Below are positions 1 to 9,188 of a stretch of 64,000 nt of DNA, one piece after another. Below the pieces are notes generated by a model that saw only the letters and a program-made list of their open reading frames with translations, did no database searches and was not told the DNA's origin. This stretch comes from Hymenobacter baengnokdamensis. GTDB lineage: Bacteria > Bacteroidota > Bacteroidia > Cytophagales > Hymenobacteraceae. Positions within the stretch are counted from its first letter, which is position 1. Each line of letters begins with the position of its first letter. The stretch is from positions 1,054,001-1,118,000 of the forward strand of contig NZ_CP044285.1 of assembly GCF_008728635.1 (NCBI RefSeq). The letters are read 5' to 3'. Both the position numbers and the translations under genes were made by a program.

Positions 1-126
1 CCGCTCAACCCAGAGTTTACGCCCATCGGGTAGGGCAACCTGCTGGGCCCGGGGGCCGGCGTCGGTCGTAGAGCGGGGCGGTAAGCCGTTCAGGCGCCGG
101 CCAATGGAGTGCGAGAAGCTACCCAT
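1..126 (-). CDS. Hypothetical protein, N-terminal part only
   Basis: An open frame starts with ATG at 126 and runs 42 codons off the left edge of the window. It begins two bases after the stop of the integrase at 129-1466 on the same strand, so the two are probably co-transcribed. The visible peptide begins MGSFSHSIGRRLNGLPPRS and is basic. No domain is recognisable and no function is proposed. The tight spacing and even codon use suggest a real gene of the same mobile element. Confidence 0.5.
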   Translation of the reverse strand, partial: MGSFSHSIGRRLNGLPPRSTTDAGPRAQQVALPDGRKLWVER

Positions 127-128
127 GG

Positions 129-1466
129 CTACGCAGCAAGATGCATGGAATGCCCGCCAGCCAGGCGCCCCATTTCCAGCGCAATCCGGCGCTCAGAAAT
201 TCGGCTGTAATGCCTGTTCATCACACTCACCGAGTCGCCCATCATGGCCGCTACGGCTTCATCAGAATAGCCCGCATCACGCTTGAGCTGTGAGAAGGTG
301 GCCCGTGCCAGCTTGGTCGTCATCGATTGACTCAGGCCCAGCTCTTCTTCTACCCGATGCAAGAGTTTATTGACATTGACATCATTCGAAAAGGGCAACC
401 GGCCTTGCCATTTCACCAACAATTCGGCTGCCTCGTCGAAGAGTGGTACCGAAAAGCCTTGCGGCTTGCGGCGCTTCATTTTCTGGCGTACCATACGCAG
501 CCAGTAAGTTGGCCGATCCCCTGAGGCCTGGGCAGGCTCGGTGAAGAGGTAGTTGCCAGGAGCGTGGCAGAAGTGGCCGTAGTCCACCCACGAAAGCCCG
601 GTATAGGCACAGAACAGCCACCCTGTAACGGCACGCTGCTCTGCCTCATAGAGGTCGGGCAGCACCGCTACTAACTTGGCTACCTCGGCAGCTGTCAGCG
701 ACAGGGCGGGCGGCGTAGTGGCGCGCGTCTGGTATTTATAGCCACGCAGCTTGTCTACTGGCAACCAGCCCTCATGCACGGCAAAGCTGAGGGCGAGCTG
801 CACAAAATTCACTTGCTTGCGCATGGCAGTACTCCCAAACCCACCCTCAGAAGTAAGGAGCCAGCGCTCGTACCGGCGGCACCAAGGGATATCTACTTCC
901 GCAGCGGGCAGCGTTTTAGTGCCCTGGCAAGCCAGGTAGCGCTTAAGCGTGTTCAGGCGGCTCTCGTAGTTCTGTAGTGTGCTATCTGCCAGCCGGTCAG
1001 CTTTTGGCACGTCCTGCAGAGCATCCACAAACTGGCGGGCCATGTCCAGTAGTGGCCGCCGTAGAGCTGCTGCCTTCGCCTTCGTCTTGGCAGTTTCCGG
1101 GCCGTCGCCACGTACTGCACAGTGCAGGTCGGCCGCCGTTACCTCCACGAGTGGGCCGCGCGGGTCGGGCCGACGCATGCGCTTGTAGAGCTCCCGAATT
1201 TCGCGTTTGAATTGATAGAGCTCATCGTTGAATTGCTCCACTGCCTCAGGAGAAAACTCGGGCAGCACCCAGTCTTTTTTACTGGCGGGCATAATGAGCT
1301 GATGCGTGAGCTTCGACCAGTAGCTTTCGGGGCAACTGATACCGGGCGCTAATTCGCCCCGTACTCCAGCAATCGTAAAGCGCAGGCTGAGCGGTATTAG
1401 CCCAGCGGGCGTCATGCGGTTTCGGCGCAGCCAGTAAACGGCAGGTAGTGGGTGGTCGAGGCTCAC
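129..1466 (-). CDS. Tyrosine recombinase (integrase family), variant active site
   Basis: This 445-aa protein has the length and layout of Bacteroidota phage/transposon integrases: an N-terminal arm-binding segment, a helical core-binding region (about residues 110-230), and a C-terminal catalytic domain. It departs from the R-K-H-R-H-Y set. The first arginine box reads TGLSWVDY (Ser where Arg is usual), the HxxR box reads KLAR (first His is Lys), and the second His box reads MGDS. The final RHYSRI keeps the tyrosine. It may be a specialised or weakened recombinase. Its start overlaps the stop of the 144-aa gene upstream by 4 bases, so they form one operon. It would convert DNA strands at an att or invertible site, but no target is visible here. 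Confidence 0.85.
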   Translation of the reverse strand: MSLDHPLPAVYWLRRNRMTPAGLIPLSLRFTIAGVRGELAPGISCPESYWSKLTHQLIMPASKKDWVLPEFSPEAVEQFNDELYQFKREIRELYKRMRRPDPRGPLVEVTAADLHCAVRGDGPETAKTKAKAAALRRPLLDMARQFVDALQDVPKADRLADSTLQNYESRLNTLKRYLACQGTKTLPAAEVDIPWCRRYERWLLTSEGGFGSTAMRKQVNFVQLALSFAVHEGWLPVDKLRGYKYQTRATTPPALSLTAAEVAKLVAVLPDLYEAEQRAVTGWLFCAYTGLSWVDYGHFCHAPGNYLFTEPAQASGDRPTYWLRMVRQKMKRRKPQGFSVPLFDEAAELLVKWQGRLPFSNDVNVNKLLHRVEEELGLSQSMTTKLARATFSQLKRDAGYSDEAVAAMMGDSVSVMNRHYSRISERRIALEMGRLAGGHSMHLAA

Positions 1467-1897
1467 AGTGTCACCTCCCCTCTGTTGGCAACGCTGAGCC
1501 GCTCGCGGCGAATGAGTGCGTTATTGCGGGCGATGCGCCGTAGCAGCTGCCGGTGGCTTGCATGGAGGTAGGCCATCAGCGCACAGTTAGCCGCTAGCGT
1601 CTCGACCAGGCCGTACTCCGCTTCTTCGCTCTGGCCTTCGTGCACGAAGACCCAGCGCAGGCCAGAGCCGCCGGGCTGAGGCTCGCCCAGTATGCGCCGG
1701 ATGCGCGCGGCTACGCGGGCCGGACAAAGGGTATATTCTGTTTTGCCTTCCGCATTAGTCAGCAAAACCTCAACGGTGTGGCCGGTGGCGAGCTCATCCG
1801 CCTGGCGCTGCTTCTGCTTGGTGCGCAGCACAGCCACAACGGCCGCTACTGTGCCAGCCATAGCTGGGTTGGTGGGGGCATTAAAAAAGTTTTTCAT
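1463..1897 (-). CDS. Hypothetical protein, operon partner of integrase
   Basis: A 144-aa basic protein with an N-terminal hydrophobic Ala/Val stretch (about residues 12-25), then a small beta-rich region and a helical C-terminus rich in Arg. The start is ATG at 1897. Its last codons overlap the start of the integrase at 129-1466 by 4 bases, which suggests translational coupling. I do not recognise the family. The context (mobile-element regulators upstream, integrase downstream) suggests an accessory element gene, but nothing in the sequence gives a function. Confidence 0.55.
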   Translation of the reverse strand: MKNFFNAPTNPAMAGTVAAVVAVLRTKQKQRQADELATGHTVEVLLTNAEGKTEYTLCPARVAARIRRILGEPQPGGSGLRWVFVHEGQSEEAEYGLVETLAANCALMAYLHASHRQLLRRIARNNALIRRERLSVANRGEVTL

Positions 1898-1989
1898 ACG
1901 TCTGTGGGTGAGTGAGAGTGAGAAAAGGGTAAAGCAGTAGCTATACTGGGTGGCCCAGCGAGGTGTAAATGCCCAGAAAATCAGGTGTA

Positions 1990-2394
1990 TTAGGTAGGGG
2001 CGTCGCCTAGAAACTCCCGCACAGCCAATTCGCTTACTCTTAGGTTTTTCTTGCCTACGCAGGTGTATCTGAGCTTTCCCGTGCGCAGAATTTCATACGC
2101 GGTGCGCTCAGAGCAAGCCAGCCGTTGAGTGAGTAAGCCGTTGTGTGGCCGGGTGGGGTCGGCCTCACCAGAAACCCGGTAGCATACTGATAGCGCTGCC
2201 TGCTCAGCTTCGGCCGCCAGGCGGGCCTGCTGCTCATTCCGAAGCAACGCTACAACGGTAGCCGCATCCCGAACTGCCAACAGCCCGTTGGCCATGGTGA
2301 AGTGTAGTTCTGGCATTGCAGGCACGGCAGCCCCACCCACAGCAGCGGCGGGCGTAGCAGTAGCTACTCGGCGGCGGGTGGTGGGGCTAGTCAT
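1990..2394 (-). CDS. HTH DNA-binding protein (excisionase/MerR-like)
   Basis: 134 aa. The C-terminal half carries a helix-turn-helix of the excisionase/HTH_17 sort: the segment around LACSERTAYEILRTGKL followed by a YTCVGKKNLRVSE wing (about residues 90-125). The N-terminal half is a short helical region with NGLLAVRDAATVVALL. A close paralogue sits in the second element at 59440-59859 in the same position relative to a small HTH gene and a divergent repressor, and a distant one at 32298-32660. It follows the 68-aa gene by 3 bases. It is likely a recombination directionality factor or an early regulator (inference). Confidence 0.75.
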   Translation of the reverse strand: MTSPTTRRRVATATPAAAVGGAAVPAMPELHFTMANGLLAVRDAATVVALLRNEQQARLAAEAEQAALSVCYRVSGEADPTRPHNGLLTQRLACSERTAYEILRTGKLRYTCVGKKNLRVSELAVREFLGDAPT

Positions 2395-2397
2395 GGG

Positions 2398-2604
2398 CTA
2401 GGCGGCTTTGAGGGTTCTCAGTGTCTGGGCAGTAGCAAGGGCGCCAGATTCCTGTGCCATGCGAAGAGCTTCTTGTACTACCCTATTTCCAGGCTTACCA
2501 TGCTTGAGCGCTTGCCCTACAGCAGAACTGGTTAAACCTAATTTTTTAGCTATCTCCCCCAAAGCGCCGTGAGGGAGCAAGCTCTTAAGATTGTTGGGGG
2601 TCAT
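2398..2604 (-). CDS. Small HTH regulator, Cro-like
   Basis: 68 aa, almost entirely a helix-turn-helix fold: GEIAKKLGLTSSAVGQALKHG spans the recognition helices (residues about 16-36). The tail is a short Ala-rich helix. It is transcribed away from the repressor-like gene at 2700-3320, with the 95-bp intergenic region between them as the obvious operator. The paralogue at 59864-60085 has the same place in the second element. The layout resembles a phage cro/cI switch, so a Cro-like role is inferred from position only. Confidence 0.7.
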   Translation of the reverse strand: MTPNNLKSLLPHGALGEIAKKLGLTSSAVGQALKHGKPGNRVVQEALRMAQESGALATAQTLRTLKAA

Positions 2605-2699
2605 GCGAAAATTCCTTGCGTTTGCTTATGTTTGCTTTAGGTATTGCAAATGTAATTGCAAATACTTAAATCACAAGCATACACTAAAAATTTACGCAT
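2605..2699. promoter_or_regulatory. Divergent operator/promoter region
   Basis: The 95 bp between the small HTH gene and the repressor-like gene are AT-rich, unlike the surroundings. They contain two copies of ATTGCAAAT at 2643-2651 and 2655-2663, starting 12 bp apart, plus TTTGCTT motifs at about 2619-2635. The equivalent region of the second element (60086-60182) contains four ATTGC motifs. The shared motif makes these good candidates for repressor binding sites. Confidence 0.55.
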
Positions 2700-3320
2700 A
2701 TGCAAGAAATAAATGAGGTTGGCAATGTGCATGACCGTATTGCTCAGATGGTAGACCGCTTCTGCAAAGGCAATAAAACTGCCTTTGGCCGTGGTGCTGA
2801 CATTCAATCTGGCGTTCTTGCAGGCATAATTGGTGGAAGAAAGAACAAGCCCAGTTTCGAGGTATTGCAAAAGATTTTTACTGGCTACCCAACTGTTAAT
2901 CCTGACTGGCTGCTATTTGGGCGCGGAGAGATGTTGCGGCCAGAAACGGGGTTGGACCCCTTCGAAAGTGCGTCGAAGGTGGATGAGGAGAAAAAACGCC
3001 AGTTCCTGCCACCTATGGACGATTACTACAGACGCCGTGAGGAGGAGTGGACAAAATATCATAAAGAAGTTGAGCAGCGTGAAAAAGACAGGGCAGCACT
3101 ACGGGCGTTAGTCGAGCATCTAGCCAAAAATGATTCTTCTGGAGAGCTTGCTAAAATCCAGCAACTGCTTCCTTCAGCTTTGAAGCGTGATATTGACCCT
3201 GATGAAATGGATAACCTTTCAGAGGCCCAGCATGAGGAATTGGAGGCTGAAGCCCGTGCTGCTGAGCAAGCAGAGTGGGCCCGCCAGCGCCAGGAGCGAG
3301 AGCAGGAAGGCCAGCAGTAA
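2700..3320 (+). CDS. Repressor-like protein: N-terminal HTH plus coiled coil, no peptidase domain
   Basis: 206 aa. The first 75 residues are a lambda-repressor-like DNA-binding domain with the core CKGNKTAFGRGADIQSGV, ending in PDWLLFGRGEMLR. They are nearly identical in pattern to the protein at 60183-61370. From about residue 80 the two diverge completely: here the rest is a charged, Glu/Arg-rich predicted coiled coil (about residues 95-206), whereas the paralogue carries an S24-type domain. The gene starts at ATG 2700, opposite the Cro-like gene, and its stop is 6 bases from the integrase at 3327. Likely the element's repressor, but one that is probably not cleaved in an SOS response. Confidence 0.75.
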   Translation: MQEINEVGNVHDRIAQMVDRFCKGNKTAFGRGADIQSGVLAGIIGGRKNKPSFEVLQKIFTGYPTVNPDWLLFGRGEMLRPETGLDPFESASKVDEEKKRQFLPPMDDYYRRREEEWTKYHKEVEQREKDRAALRALVEHLAKNDSSGELAKIQQLLPSALKRDIDPDEMDNLSEAQHEELEAEARAAEQAEWARQRQEREQEGQQ

Positions 3321-3326
3321 CCTACC

Positions 3327-4598
3327 ATGGAACTCATCTTCCGCCAGCGCCTGGACCGCCCCGATAAAGCCGGCCGGGCTACCGTCTTCGGGGACCTGCA
3401 CTGGGCCGGCGGCCACCGCTGGAAAATGCCCACTGGTGTCAAGTGCCTACCCGCTCACTGGCAGCCCACCAAGACCAAGAAAATCCATACCAGCGCCGAC
3501 AACAGCAGTCAGCTCAACCTTCGGCTTACCAGGTTGCTCACGGCGGTGCAGGGCGTCTTTACCACAGCTGAGGGAGTGGGCCGGGCAGAAGCCAGCGTAA
3601 CGCAGACTGAGCTAGAGGCAGCCGTAGCCGCCGTGGCCGCCGGCCGGCAGCGCCGCACCAGGCAAGAGCAGGCCGAAGCCGTAGCGGCCGCCAGCACGTA
3701 CCTACCCGTTACCGCCCCGTGGAGCGCGTTCTACGCGCGCTGGCTGGCCGAGAATGCGCAGCTGCTGGCCGATAGCTACACCCGCATGTATAAGCAGGTG
3801 GTGAGTAGTCTCGACGAGTACGACCCCAAGCTCCGTTTGGCCGGCTTCACGCGCGAGCGCCTGGCCCAGTACACCGCCTGGCTGTTCGCCGATGGCAAGC
3901 GGGAGTCGACGGTGCAGCGCCACTATGTCTTTTTGCGCGAAGCTCACCGCCTGGCTGGCAAGCCCGTGCCGAAGTGGCTGGGTAAGCTCACCGTGCGCTA
4001 CGGCCGTTCACCTTCGTTGCGCCGGGCCGAAGTGCAGGCCCTGGCCAGCGCTGAGCTACCGATCGACCTGGCCGAAGAGCGCGACGCCTTTTTGTTGCAG
4101 CTGCAGCTCTTGCTACGCGATGTGGACCTGCGGGCTCTCAAGCCGCACCACGTCAGCGCCCACGAGCTGCCAGGCCGTGGGGTGGTGCTGTGCGTGGAGC
4201 TCTACCAACAGAAAACCAGTGAGCCGGTGCTCATCCCGTTGCCGCCGGTTGCTGCGGCTATCTGGCAGCGCTACGAGGGGCGCCTGCCCTTGCCCAGCCA
4301 GCAGGAGCGCAACCGCCGGCTAAAGCTGCTGGGCCAGGCCGTGGGGCTGGAGCGGGAGTTTGTGGAGGTAGCCTTTGCGGGCAAGGAGCGTCGGGAGCAA
4401 GTGTTGCCCCTCTGGCAGGTGCTCACCACCCACACCGCCCGCCATACCGGTGCAGCGCTGCTCATCATGGGCAGCGAAGGCGACCAAACCCTGAAAGAGA
4501 TTGCGCTGGGCCACGTATCAGCCAGCGTTTACGGCTATGATACGTTGGAGCGCTATGGCCCGCGGCTGCTCGATGCCTGGGAGGTGGCGTTGGGGTAG
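3327..4598 (+). CDS. Tyrosine integrase
   Basis: 423 aa. Catalytic-domain boxes are complete: Arg in LLLRDVDL, Lys in YQQKTSEPV, HTARHTGAALL (HxxR), LGHVSASVYGY (His, then Tyr in YGYDTL). The N-terminal ~100 residues are the arm-binding part and about 130-230 the SAM-like core-binding domain. It lies 6 bp after the repressor-like gene and is followed by a strong hairpin at 4605-4640. Its first 95 bp recur as a fossil at 61470-61566, and its last 140 bp recur as a fossil at 5344-5481, so relatives of this integrase have been here more than once. Confidence 0.9.
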   Translation: MELIFRQRLDRPDKAGRATVFGDLHWAGGHRWKMPTGVKCLPAHWQPTKTKKIHTSADNSSQLNLRLTRLLTAVQGVFTTAEGVGRAEASVTQTELEAAVAAVAAGRQRRTRQEQAEAVAAASTYLPVTAPWSAFYARWLAENAQLLADSYTRMYKQVVSSLDEYDPKLRLAGFTRERLAQYTAWLFADGKRESTVQRHYVFLREAHRLAGKPVPKWLGKLTVRYGRSPSLRRAEVQALASAELPIDLAEERDAFLLQLQLLLRDVDLRALKPHHVSAHELPGRGVVLCVELYQQKTSEPVLIPLPPVAAAIWQRYEGRLPLPSQQERNRRLKLLGQAVGLEREFVEVAFAGKERREQVLPLWQVLTTHTARHTGAALLIMGSEGDQTLKEIALGHVSASVYGYDTLERYGPRLLDAWEVALG

Positions 4599-4604
4599 AA
4601 TTAC

Positions 4605-4640
4605 AACCGGGGGCAAAAGCTGAAATTGCCCCCGGTTTTT
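4605..4640 (+). terminator. Rho-independent terminator after integrase
   Basis: Inverted repeat AACCGGGGGCAA / TTGCCCCCGGTT with a 10-base loop, followed by a T run, 7 bases after the integrase stop codon. This is a classical intrinsic terminator. Confidence 0.85.
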
Positions 4641-5343
4641 AAGTACATGCTTGCCGAAGTCTGCTACTAGCCCCGTGGTATATCCTACCCAGTGCTACAG
4701 AACGGCATTTTTGCCGGCAGGTACTGGCAGTGTTCGGCAAACTGCTGGGCACGATATTGCCCACATATACCCCTCTAGCGGTGCGCTGGAGGGGTATTTT
4801 AACTTAATGCCCCTAGTTTGCCATCGTAATTACACTTTTGATAGCTTCCCAAGCCAAGTCTACTACAACACTTGACACTTCCTCGCTGACCACACTGCCA
4901 GATAGACAGCCCGAATCAGGAAGCATCAGCTACTACAATCGAATCATTAGACCAAGCAAGAAGTACTCCGTGACAATGGAAGGTTTATAGGTGCACTAGG
5001 TGCGGTAGTGCCATTCTAGCAGGTGGGCCAGCCCGCACAACTTTATTTCCTGGCGAAATTTATCCGCGGCCGTCTCAAGTAGATGAAAGTCTGTAGCATT
5101 ACGCTAAGGAATACATAACTCAGGCTATTAATTCCGTACTTTCTCCTGCTGGTGGAGTAGTGCTATGTGCTAGCATAGAGTTCGCCCAAGCGCTTGGACA
5201 GTTTCTATACACGCTACCTGCACGTGTAGCGCAAGGTCGGGCAGCAGCTCAAGCCAACTTAACGACACAACCCCTCTCTTTACCCTCCGCTACCACTCCG
5301 GCCGGTTCCCCCCCTACGCTAGTGTTACCGTTAGTAAAGTAAT
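4641..5343. other. Gene-free stretch between integrase and integrase fossil
   Basis: About 700 bp with no convincing gene. It is less GC-rich than its neighbours. It contains one further hairpin with a T tail (TACCCCTC / GAGGGGTA, 4767-4800), which looks like a second terminator. Short open frames here have no domain features. It is probably decayed mobile-element DNA, since it ends directly in an integrase fragment. Confidence 0.5.
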
Positions 5344-5481
5344 CACACCGGCGCCGGGCTGTTGGTGCTGGGTAGCGAGGGTCACCAAACGCTAAAGGAG
5401 ATTGCCTCAGGCCACGTCTCGGCCAGCGCCTACGGCTACGACACATTGGAGCGCTATGGGCCAAAGCTGCTCAAGGCTTAG
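5344..5481 (+). pseudogene. C-terminal fragment of a tyrosine integrase
   Basis: Read from 5344 the frame gives HTGAGLLVLGSEGHQTLKEI, then SGHVSASAYGYDTLERYGPK, ending in TAG at 5479-5481. This matches the last ~45 residues of the integrase at 3327-4598 almost residue for residue, including the active-site Tyr. There is no start codon or upstream domain. It is the remnant of a related integrase, about 750 bp downstream of the intact copy and in the same orientation. Confidence 0.85.
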
Positions 5482-5632
5482 AGCATCGCCCCAGGGCCAC
5501 CGCCTGGCTTAAGGGGACCTAACTAAAAAAAGTGGGCTCGTCGCATGAATGATGCAACACATTAATGCTGAGCATGCACGACCTTTACAGCCACGGCATA
5601 TCCTGTGCCGGGACCTTCTCTGCTCGCACACT

Positions 5633-7909
5633 ATGAAACAAGTATACTCTTTGGTCTGCAACGCCGCACTGGCACTACTGCCGCCGCTGACTGCCCTGGC
5701 TCAGACTGGCAGCGTGGGCATCGGCACCACCGCCCCCGATGCCTCGGCGGCGCTCGACATCGTGAGCAGCAAGGGGGTGCTGCTGCCCCGTGTGGCCGAC
5801 GCCACGGCCCTGGCCAGCCCGGCCACGGGCCTCATTGTGTACCAGACGGGGGGCACGACGGGCTTCTACTACAATGCCGGCACCCCGGCAACTCCCAGCT
5901 GGCAGCAGCTGGCCACGGCGGCGGGCACGGCCATCACGGCCACCAACGGCCTCACCAAAACCGGCAGCGCCATCGGGCTGGGCGGCACTCTTACCCAGGC
6001 CACCACTATCGCCAACGCCGGCTATACCCTGGCCCTGACGGGGAGCGGGTTTATCGGCATCGGCACCACCACCCCCAACACGCAGTTAGCCAATACCAGC
6101 ATCAATACCTTCGGGGTCGACAACAACGGCGGTGGCAACAACTCGCTAAACTGGGCCGCCACCCAGAGCGGCTACGTGGGCATGTTCTACAACGGCGGCA
6201 CCAACCAGCGGGCCAACGGCGTGGTCGTCAAAATAAATGGCACCGACCCCACCGCTACCGCCCTCGACGTGAGTAAGGGCGCCCAGAGCAGCGTGGGCAC
6301 GTCGCTACTGGCCGTGAAGGCCAGCGGCAACGTGGGCATTGGCGTGGCCGCGCCTGCCTACCCGCTCGACGTGGCGGGCGTGGCCAACGCCAGCACCGGC
6401 CTGCGCGTGGGCGGCAACGCCGTGGCCTACTACTACGGCAACAACCTGTACCTGGGCACCAGCAACCTGCCCGCCACGGCCCCCAGCGGCACGCAAAACA
6501 CCCTGGCGGGCACCAACGCGGGCCTCTCGCTCACCTCGGGCATCAACAACGCCGTGCTGGGCTACCTGGCTGGCGACGCGCTCACCAGCGGCTCCAGCAA
6601 CGCGTTGCTGGGCGTGCAGGCCGGGGGCAGCCTAACCACTGGCACCGACAACGTGTTTGTGGGCCACGACCCCGGCTATAGCAACGTGAGCGGCAGCCGC
6701 AACATCGGCATCGGCTACAATGCCCTGGCCAACTCCACCGCCGACGACAACGTGGCCGTGGGCAACACCGCGGGCGTGAGCATCACCACGGGGGCCTTCA
6801 ACACCCTACTGGGCAGCGGGGCCAACCTGAGCAGCACCCAGCGCAACCGGGCCACCGCCCTGGGCTATAACGCCCGCGTAGACCAGGACGACGCCGTGGT
6901 GCTGGGCGACCCCGCCAACGTGGCCGTGCGTACCGGCCTGGGCACTGCCACGCCCGCCGCCAAGCTCGACATCCAGGGCGGGGCCGACAGCAATGGCACC
7001 AACGACCCGTCGGCGCTGGCGTTCTCGTGGCACGACGGTGGGTTCCGCCACTTCGTGCGCTCGCGCCACAACGGCACGCTCGGCTCGGGCGGCAACGACC
7101 TGGACTTCTTCCTCAACAACAGCGCTACCGGTGCCGGCAGCACCGCCGCCGGCACCGGCAACGTGCAGGTGCTGACGCTGGAAAACAACAACGGCCTGCC
7201 CCGCGTGGGCATCGGCACCACAGCCCCCACCCAGGCCCTCGACGTGACGGGCAGCGCCACCGTGAGCGGCAACGGCTATGTGGGCGGCAACCTGGGCATC
7301 GGCATGACCCCCGCCAACAAGCTGGACGTGAGTGGCACCATTCGCTCGCAGATGGTCAACGGCAGCTTCTTTACCACAGACTATGGCCCCGGCGGTGGCT
7401 TCAGCACCGTGTTGCTGGGCTACTTCCAGGCCAACGGCGTCAACTACCCGCAGCTGCGCTTCCAGAACGCAACCGCGAGCCCCTTCTTCGACATCGGTCA
7501 GAACACTAACGGCGACTTCGTGGTAGAGGGCAACGACACGAACCGCTTCACAGTGCAGCGTAGCACCGGCTACGTGGGCATGAATACCCTCACCCCCAAC
7601 AGCACCTTGCAAGTCAATGGCTCGGTGGCCGCCAGCATCCGCACGCTGGGCAGTGGCACCATCGCCGACACCGACTACACCGTGCTGGTGACCGGGGCCG
7701 TGGCCCTGCCCACCCCCAGCGCCACCAACACCGGCCGCCTCTACCACCTGCTCAACGGCAACGCCAACAGCAATACCATCACGGGCACCCTGCGCGACGC
7801 GGGCACCACCGGCACCTTCACCAGCTTCACGCTCGGCACCAGCAGCGGCGGCAAGGGCATCACCGTGCAAAGCGACGGCACGCAGTGGTGGATTGTCACG
7901 CGCGAATAG
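5633..7909 (+). CDS. Secreted fibre/adhesin-like repeat protein
   Basis: 758 aa from ATG 5633, chosen because it gives a signal peptide (MKQVYSLVCNAALALLPPLT, cleavage after ALA). The mature protein begins GSVGIGTTAPDASAALDI, a motif that recurs as VGIGTTAP-type repeats across the chain. The middle (about residues 280-450) has head-like repeats such as GTNAGLSLTSGINNAVLGY typical of trimeric autotransporter and phage-fibre stalks. The composition is rich in Gly, Asn, Thr and Ala with few charged residues. It probably forms a surface or extracellular filament; no anchor domain is visible. The first ~70 residues are paralogous to the IS-interrupted gene at 9189-11111. Confidence 0.75.
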   Translation: MKQVYSLVCNAALALLPPLTALAQTGSVGIGTTAPDASAALDIVSSKGVLLPRVADATALASPATGLIVYQTGGTTGFYYNAGTPATPSWQQLATAAGTAITATNGLTKTGSAIGLGGTLTQATTIANAGYTLALTGSGFIGIGTTTPNTQLANTSINTFGVDNNGGGNNSLNWAATQSGYVGMFYNGGTNQRANGVVVKINGTDPTATALDVSKGAQSSVGTSLLAVKASGNVGIGVAAPAYPLDVAGVANASTGLRVGGNAVAYYYGNNLYLGTSNLPATAPSGTQNTLAGTNAGLSLTSGINNAVLGYLAGDALTSGSSNALLGVQAGGSLTTGTDNVFVGHDPGYSNVSGSRNIGIGYNALANSTADDNVAVGNTAGVSITTGAFNTLLGSGANLSSTQRNRATALGYNARVDQDDAVVLGDPANVAVRTGLGTATPAAKLDIQGGADSNGTNDPSALAFSWHDGGFRHFVRSRHNGTLGSGGNDLDFFLNNSATGAGSTAAGTGNVQVLTLENNNGLPRVGIGTTAPTQALDVTGSATVSGNGYVGGNLGIGMTPANKLDVSGTIRSQMVNGSFFTTDYGPGGGFSTVLLGYFQANGVNYPQLRFQNATASPFFDIGQNTNGDFVVEGNDTNRFTVQRSTGYVGMNTLTPNSTLQVNGSVAASIRTLGSGTIADTDYTVLVTGAVALPTPSATNTGRLYHLLNGNANSNTITGTLRDAGTTGTFTSFTLGTSSGGKGITVQSDGTQWWIVTRE

Positions 7910-8000
7910 CCGACGGCTTCGTCGAGCTGCCTATGCAAGCCCGTACCTCCACGGCTCCGCTGGATACCAGCAAGGCCTGGTTACGGAGCTCGGCCACCTC

Positions 8001-8661
8001 TTAAAAAATAGAGCGTAGCGCCTCGTAGTCGTGGAGTAGGTTGTGGTAGGCATTACCGCATTACTGTCCGCCGCGGTCCGAGTGGACGAGCAGACCTGGT
8101 GTGGGTGGCTGGGCCCAAAAGACGCGCTGCAAGGCGATGGTAATCAGCTCTTCGGGCATTCGTGGCCATCACGTGCCAGCCCACCACCTGCTTGCTGACC
8201 ATATCTTGGTACGCACACAGGTAAGCCCAGCCACCGTTGGCCAGCGGTAAATACGTGATATCGCTGACCCATAACCGATTAGCTTGCGTAGGTTTAGTCT
8301 GGTCCAGCAGCCGATTAGGTGCGCAACGCAGCCCGTGGGTGGAGTCCGTCGTGCGCGGCGTAAACGCTTTGGGCTGTAGCGCGTGCAAGCCCCAGCGACG
8401 CATCGCGGTGCGTAGCCGCCGCCCGACGCGGTAGCCCTTACGGCGTAGTTCGACGCGGAGCCGGCGCGTATTATAACAGCGTTTGTGCCCCCCAAACACC
8501 TTAACCAGCACCGTTTCCCAGGCCGGCTCTGCCTGGTCTACTGCCTGCTGCTGAGCCTGTTGCCACGCATAATAATCGCTAACAGGTACCTGTGCCAGCT
8601 GGCAGAGTAGCCGTACGGGATAGGCGTCCCGCTGTGCTTCAATAAAGCGGTAACGACTCAT
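8001..8661 (-). pseudogene. IS3 orfB transposase, frameshifted, with stop, truncated
   Basis: The frame starts at ATG 8661 (MSRYRFIEAQRDAYPVRLLC) and shows the IS3 DDE domain beginning at RLWVSDITYLP. After GWHVMAT, near 8170, the frame must shift to continue as MPEELITIALQRVFWAQP and then VHSDRGGQ, the second catalytic Asp region. A TAA replaces the Tyr codon expected after GGQ, followed by CGNAYHNLLHDYEALRSIF and a stop at 8001-8003. The part with the catalytic Glu is gone. Three independent lesions show old decay. Confidence 0.85.
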
Positions 8662-8688
8662 TGGCCCGGTGTCTGCGAGAGCCTGCGC

Positions 8689-8988
8689 TCATAGCAGGCA
8701 ACTGGCGACGGCTTTTCTTAAAATTTCTAGCTCCTGCGCCTGCCGTCGAGCTAAAGCCCGCAGCTGGCGCAACTCGGCGGCCGTGGCCGGTTTGAGCTCT
8801 GCGCCGCTGCGCGCAGCGGCCACCGGCGTAATGGCTTCCTTCTGCCACTTATAAATGCGTTTGGGGTTGACATGGAGGGCGCGCGCCGCGGCCTGGGTCG
8901 AGCGGCTTTCACTGTCCAGGTGTAGCGCCTCGGCGCGAAAAGCGGCATCCTAACGCCGACGTGTAGCAGGTGGGGAACTGTCTTTCAT
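8689..8988 (-). pseudogene. IS3 orfA with in-frame stop
   Basis: From ATG 8988 the frame reads MKDSSPPATRRR, then TAG, then DAAFRAEALHLDSESRSTQA and ALHVNPKRIYKWQKEA, the HTH of IS3 OrfA proteins, and ends at TGA 8689-8691 after 100 codons. A leucine-zipper-like segment precedes the end. The single stop at codon 13 disables it. Confidence 0.8.
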
Positions 8989-9188
8989 GACATGCGAAAG
9001 TTAAGACGCTATTCTGTCCAGATTTACCCGACTACCTCACTACAGTTGACGGTGCTTTTCCGCGCCGCTTCGGGCGCTGTGCAACAATGCCCGCCTAGCT
9101 CGCTAGCCGCGAAGCCTGATCCAAGCGCAGGCACTTCGGCTTTTAGATAGGTGATATTCCACCCACGAAAAAGACCCTGCTGAGTAAG

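Larger units (their letters stand above)
8001..9044 (-). mobile_element. Decayed IS3-family element
   Basis: A remnant with the usual IS3 order (orfA then orfB, both leftward). The upstream terminus, read on the minus strand from about 9044, is TGTAGTGAGGTAGTCGGG followed by TAAATCTGGACAG, an IS3-type end. Both reading frames are broken, and the distal part of orfB plus the other terminus are missing: the sequence stops matching near 8001. It cannot move on its own. Confidence 0.8.

Noticed and set aside
4651-4875. A 74-codon frame after the integrase terminator
   Set aside because: It includes a terminator hairpin and has no domain-like sequence.
6806-7870. A 354-codon open frame on the minus strand inside the fibre-like gene
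   Set aside because: It is the shadow of the repeat-rich, GC-rich gene on the plus strand, with a composition of only Ala, Gly, Val and His.
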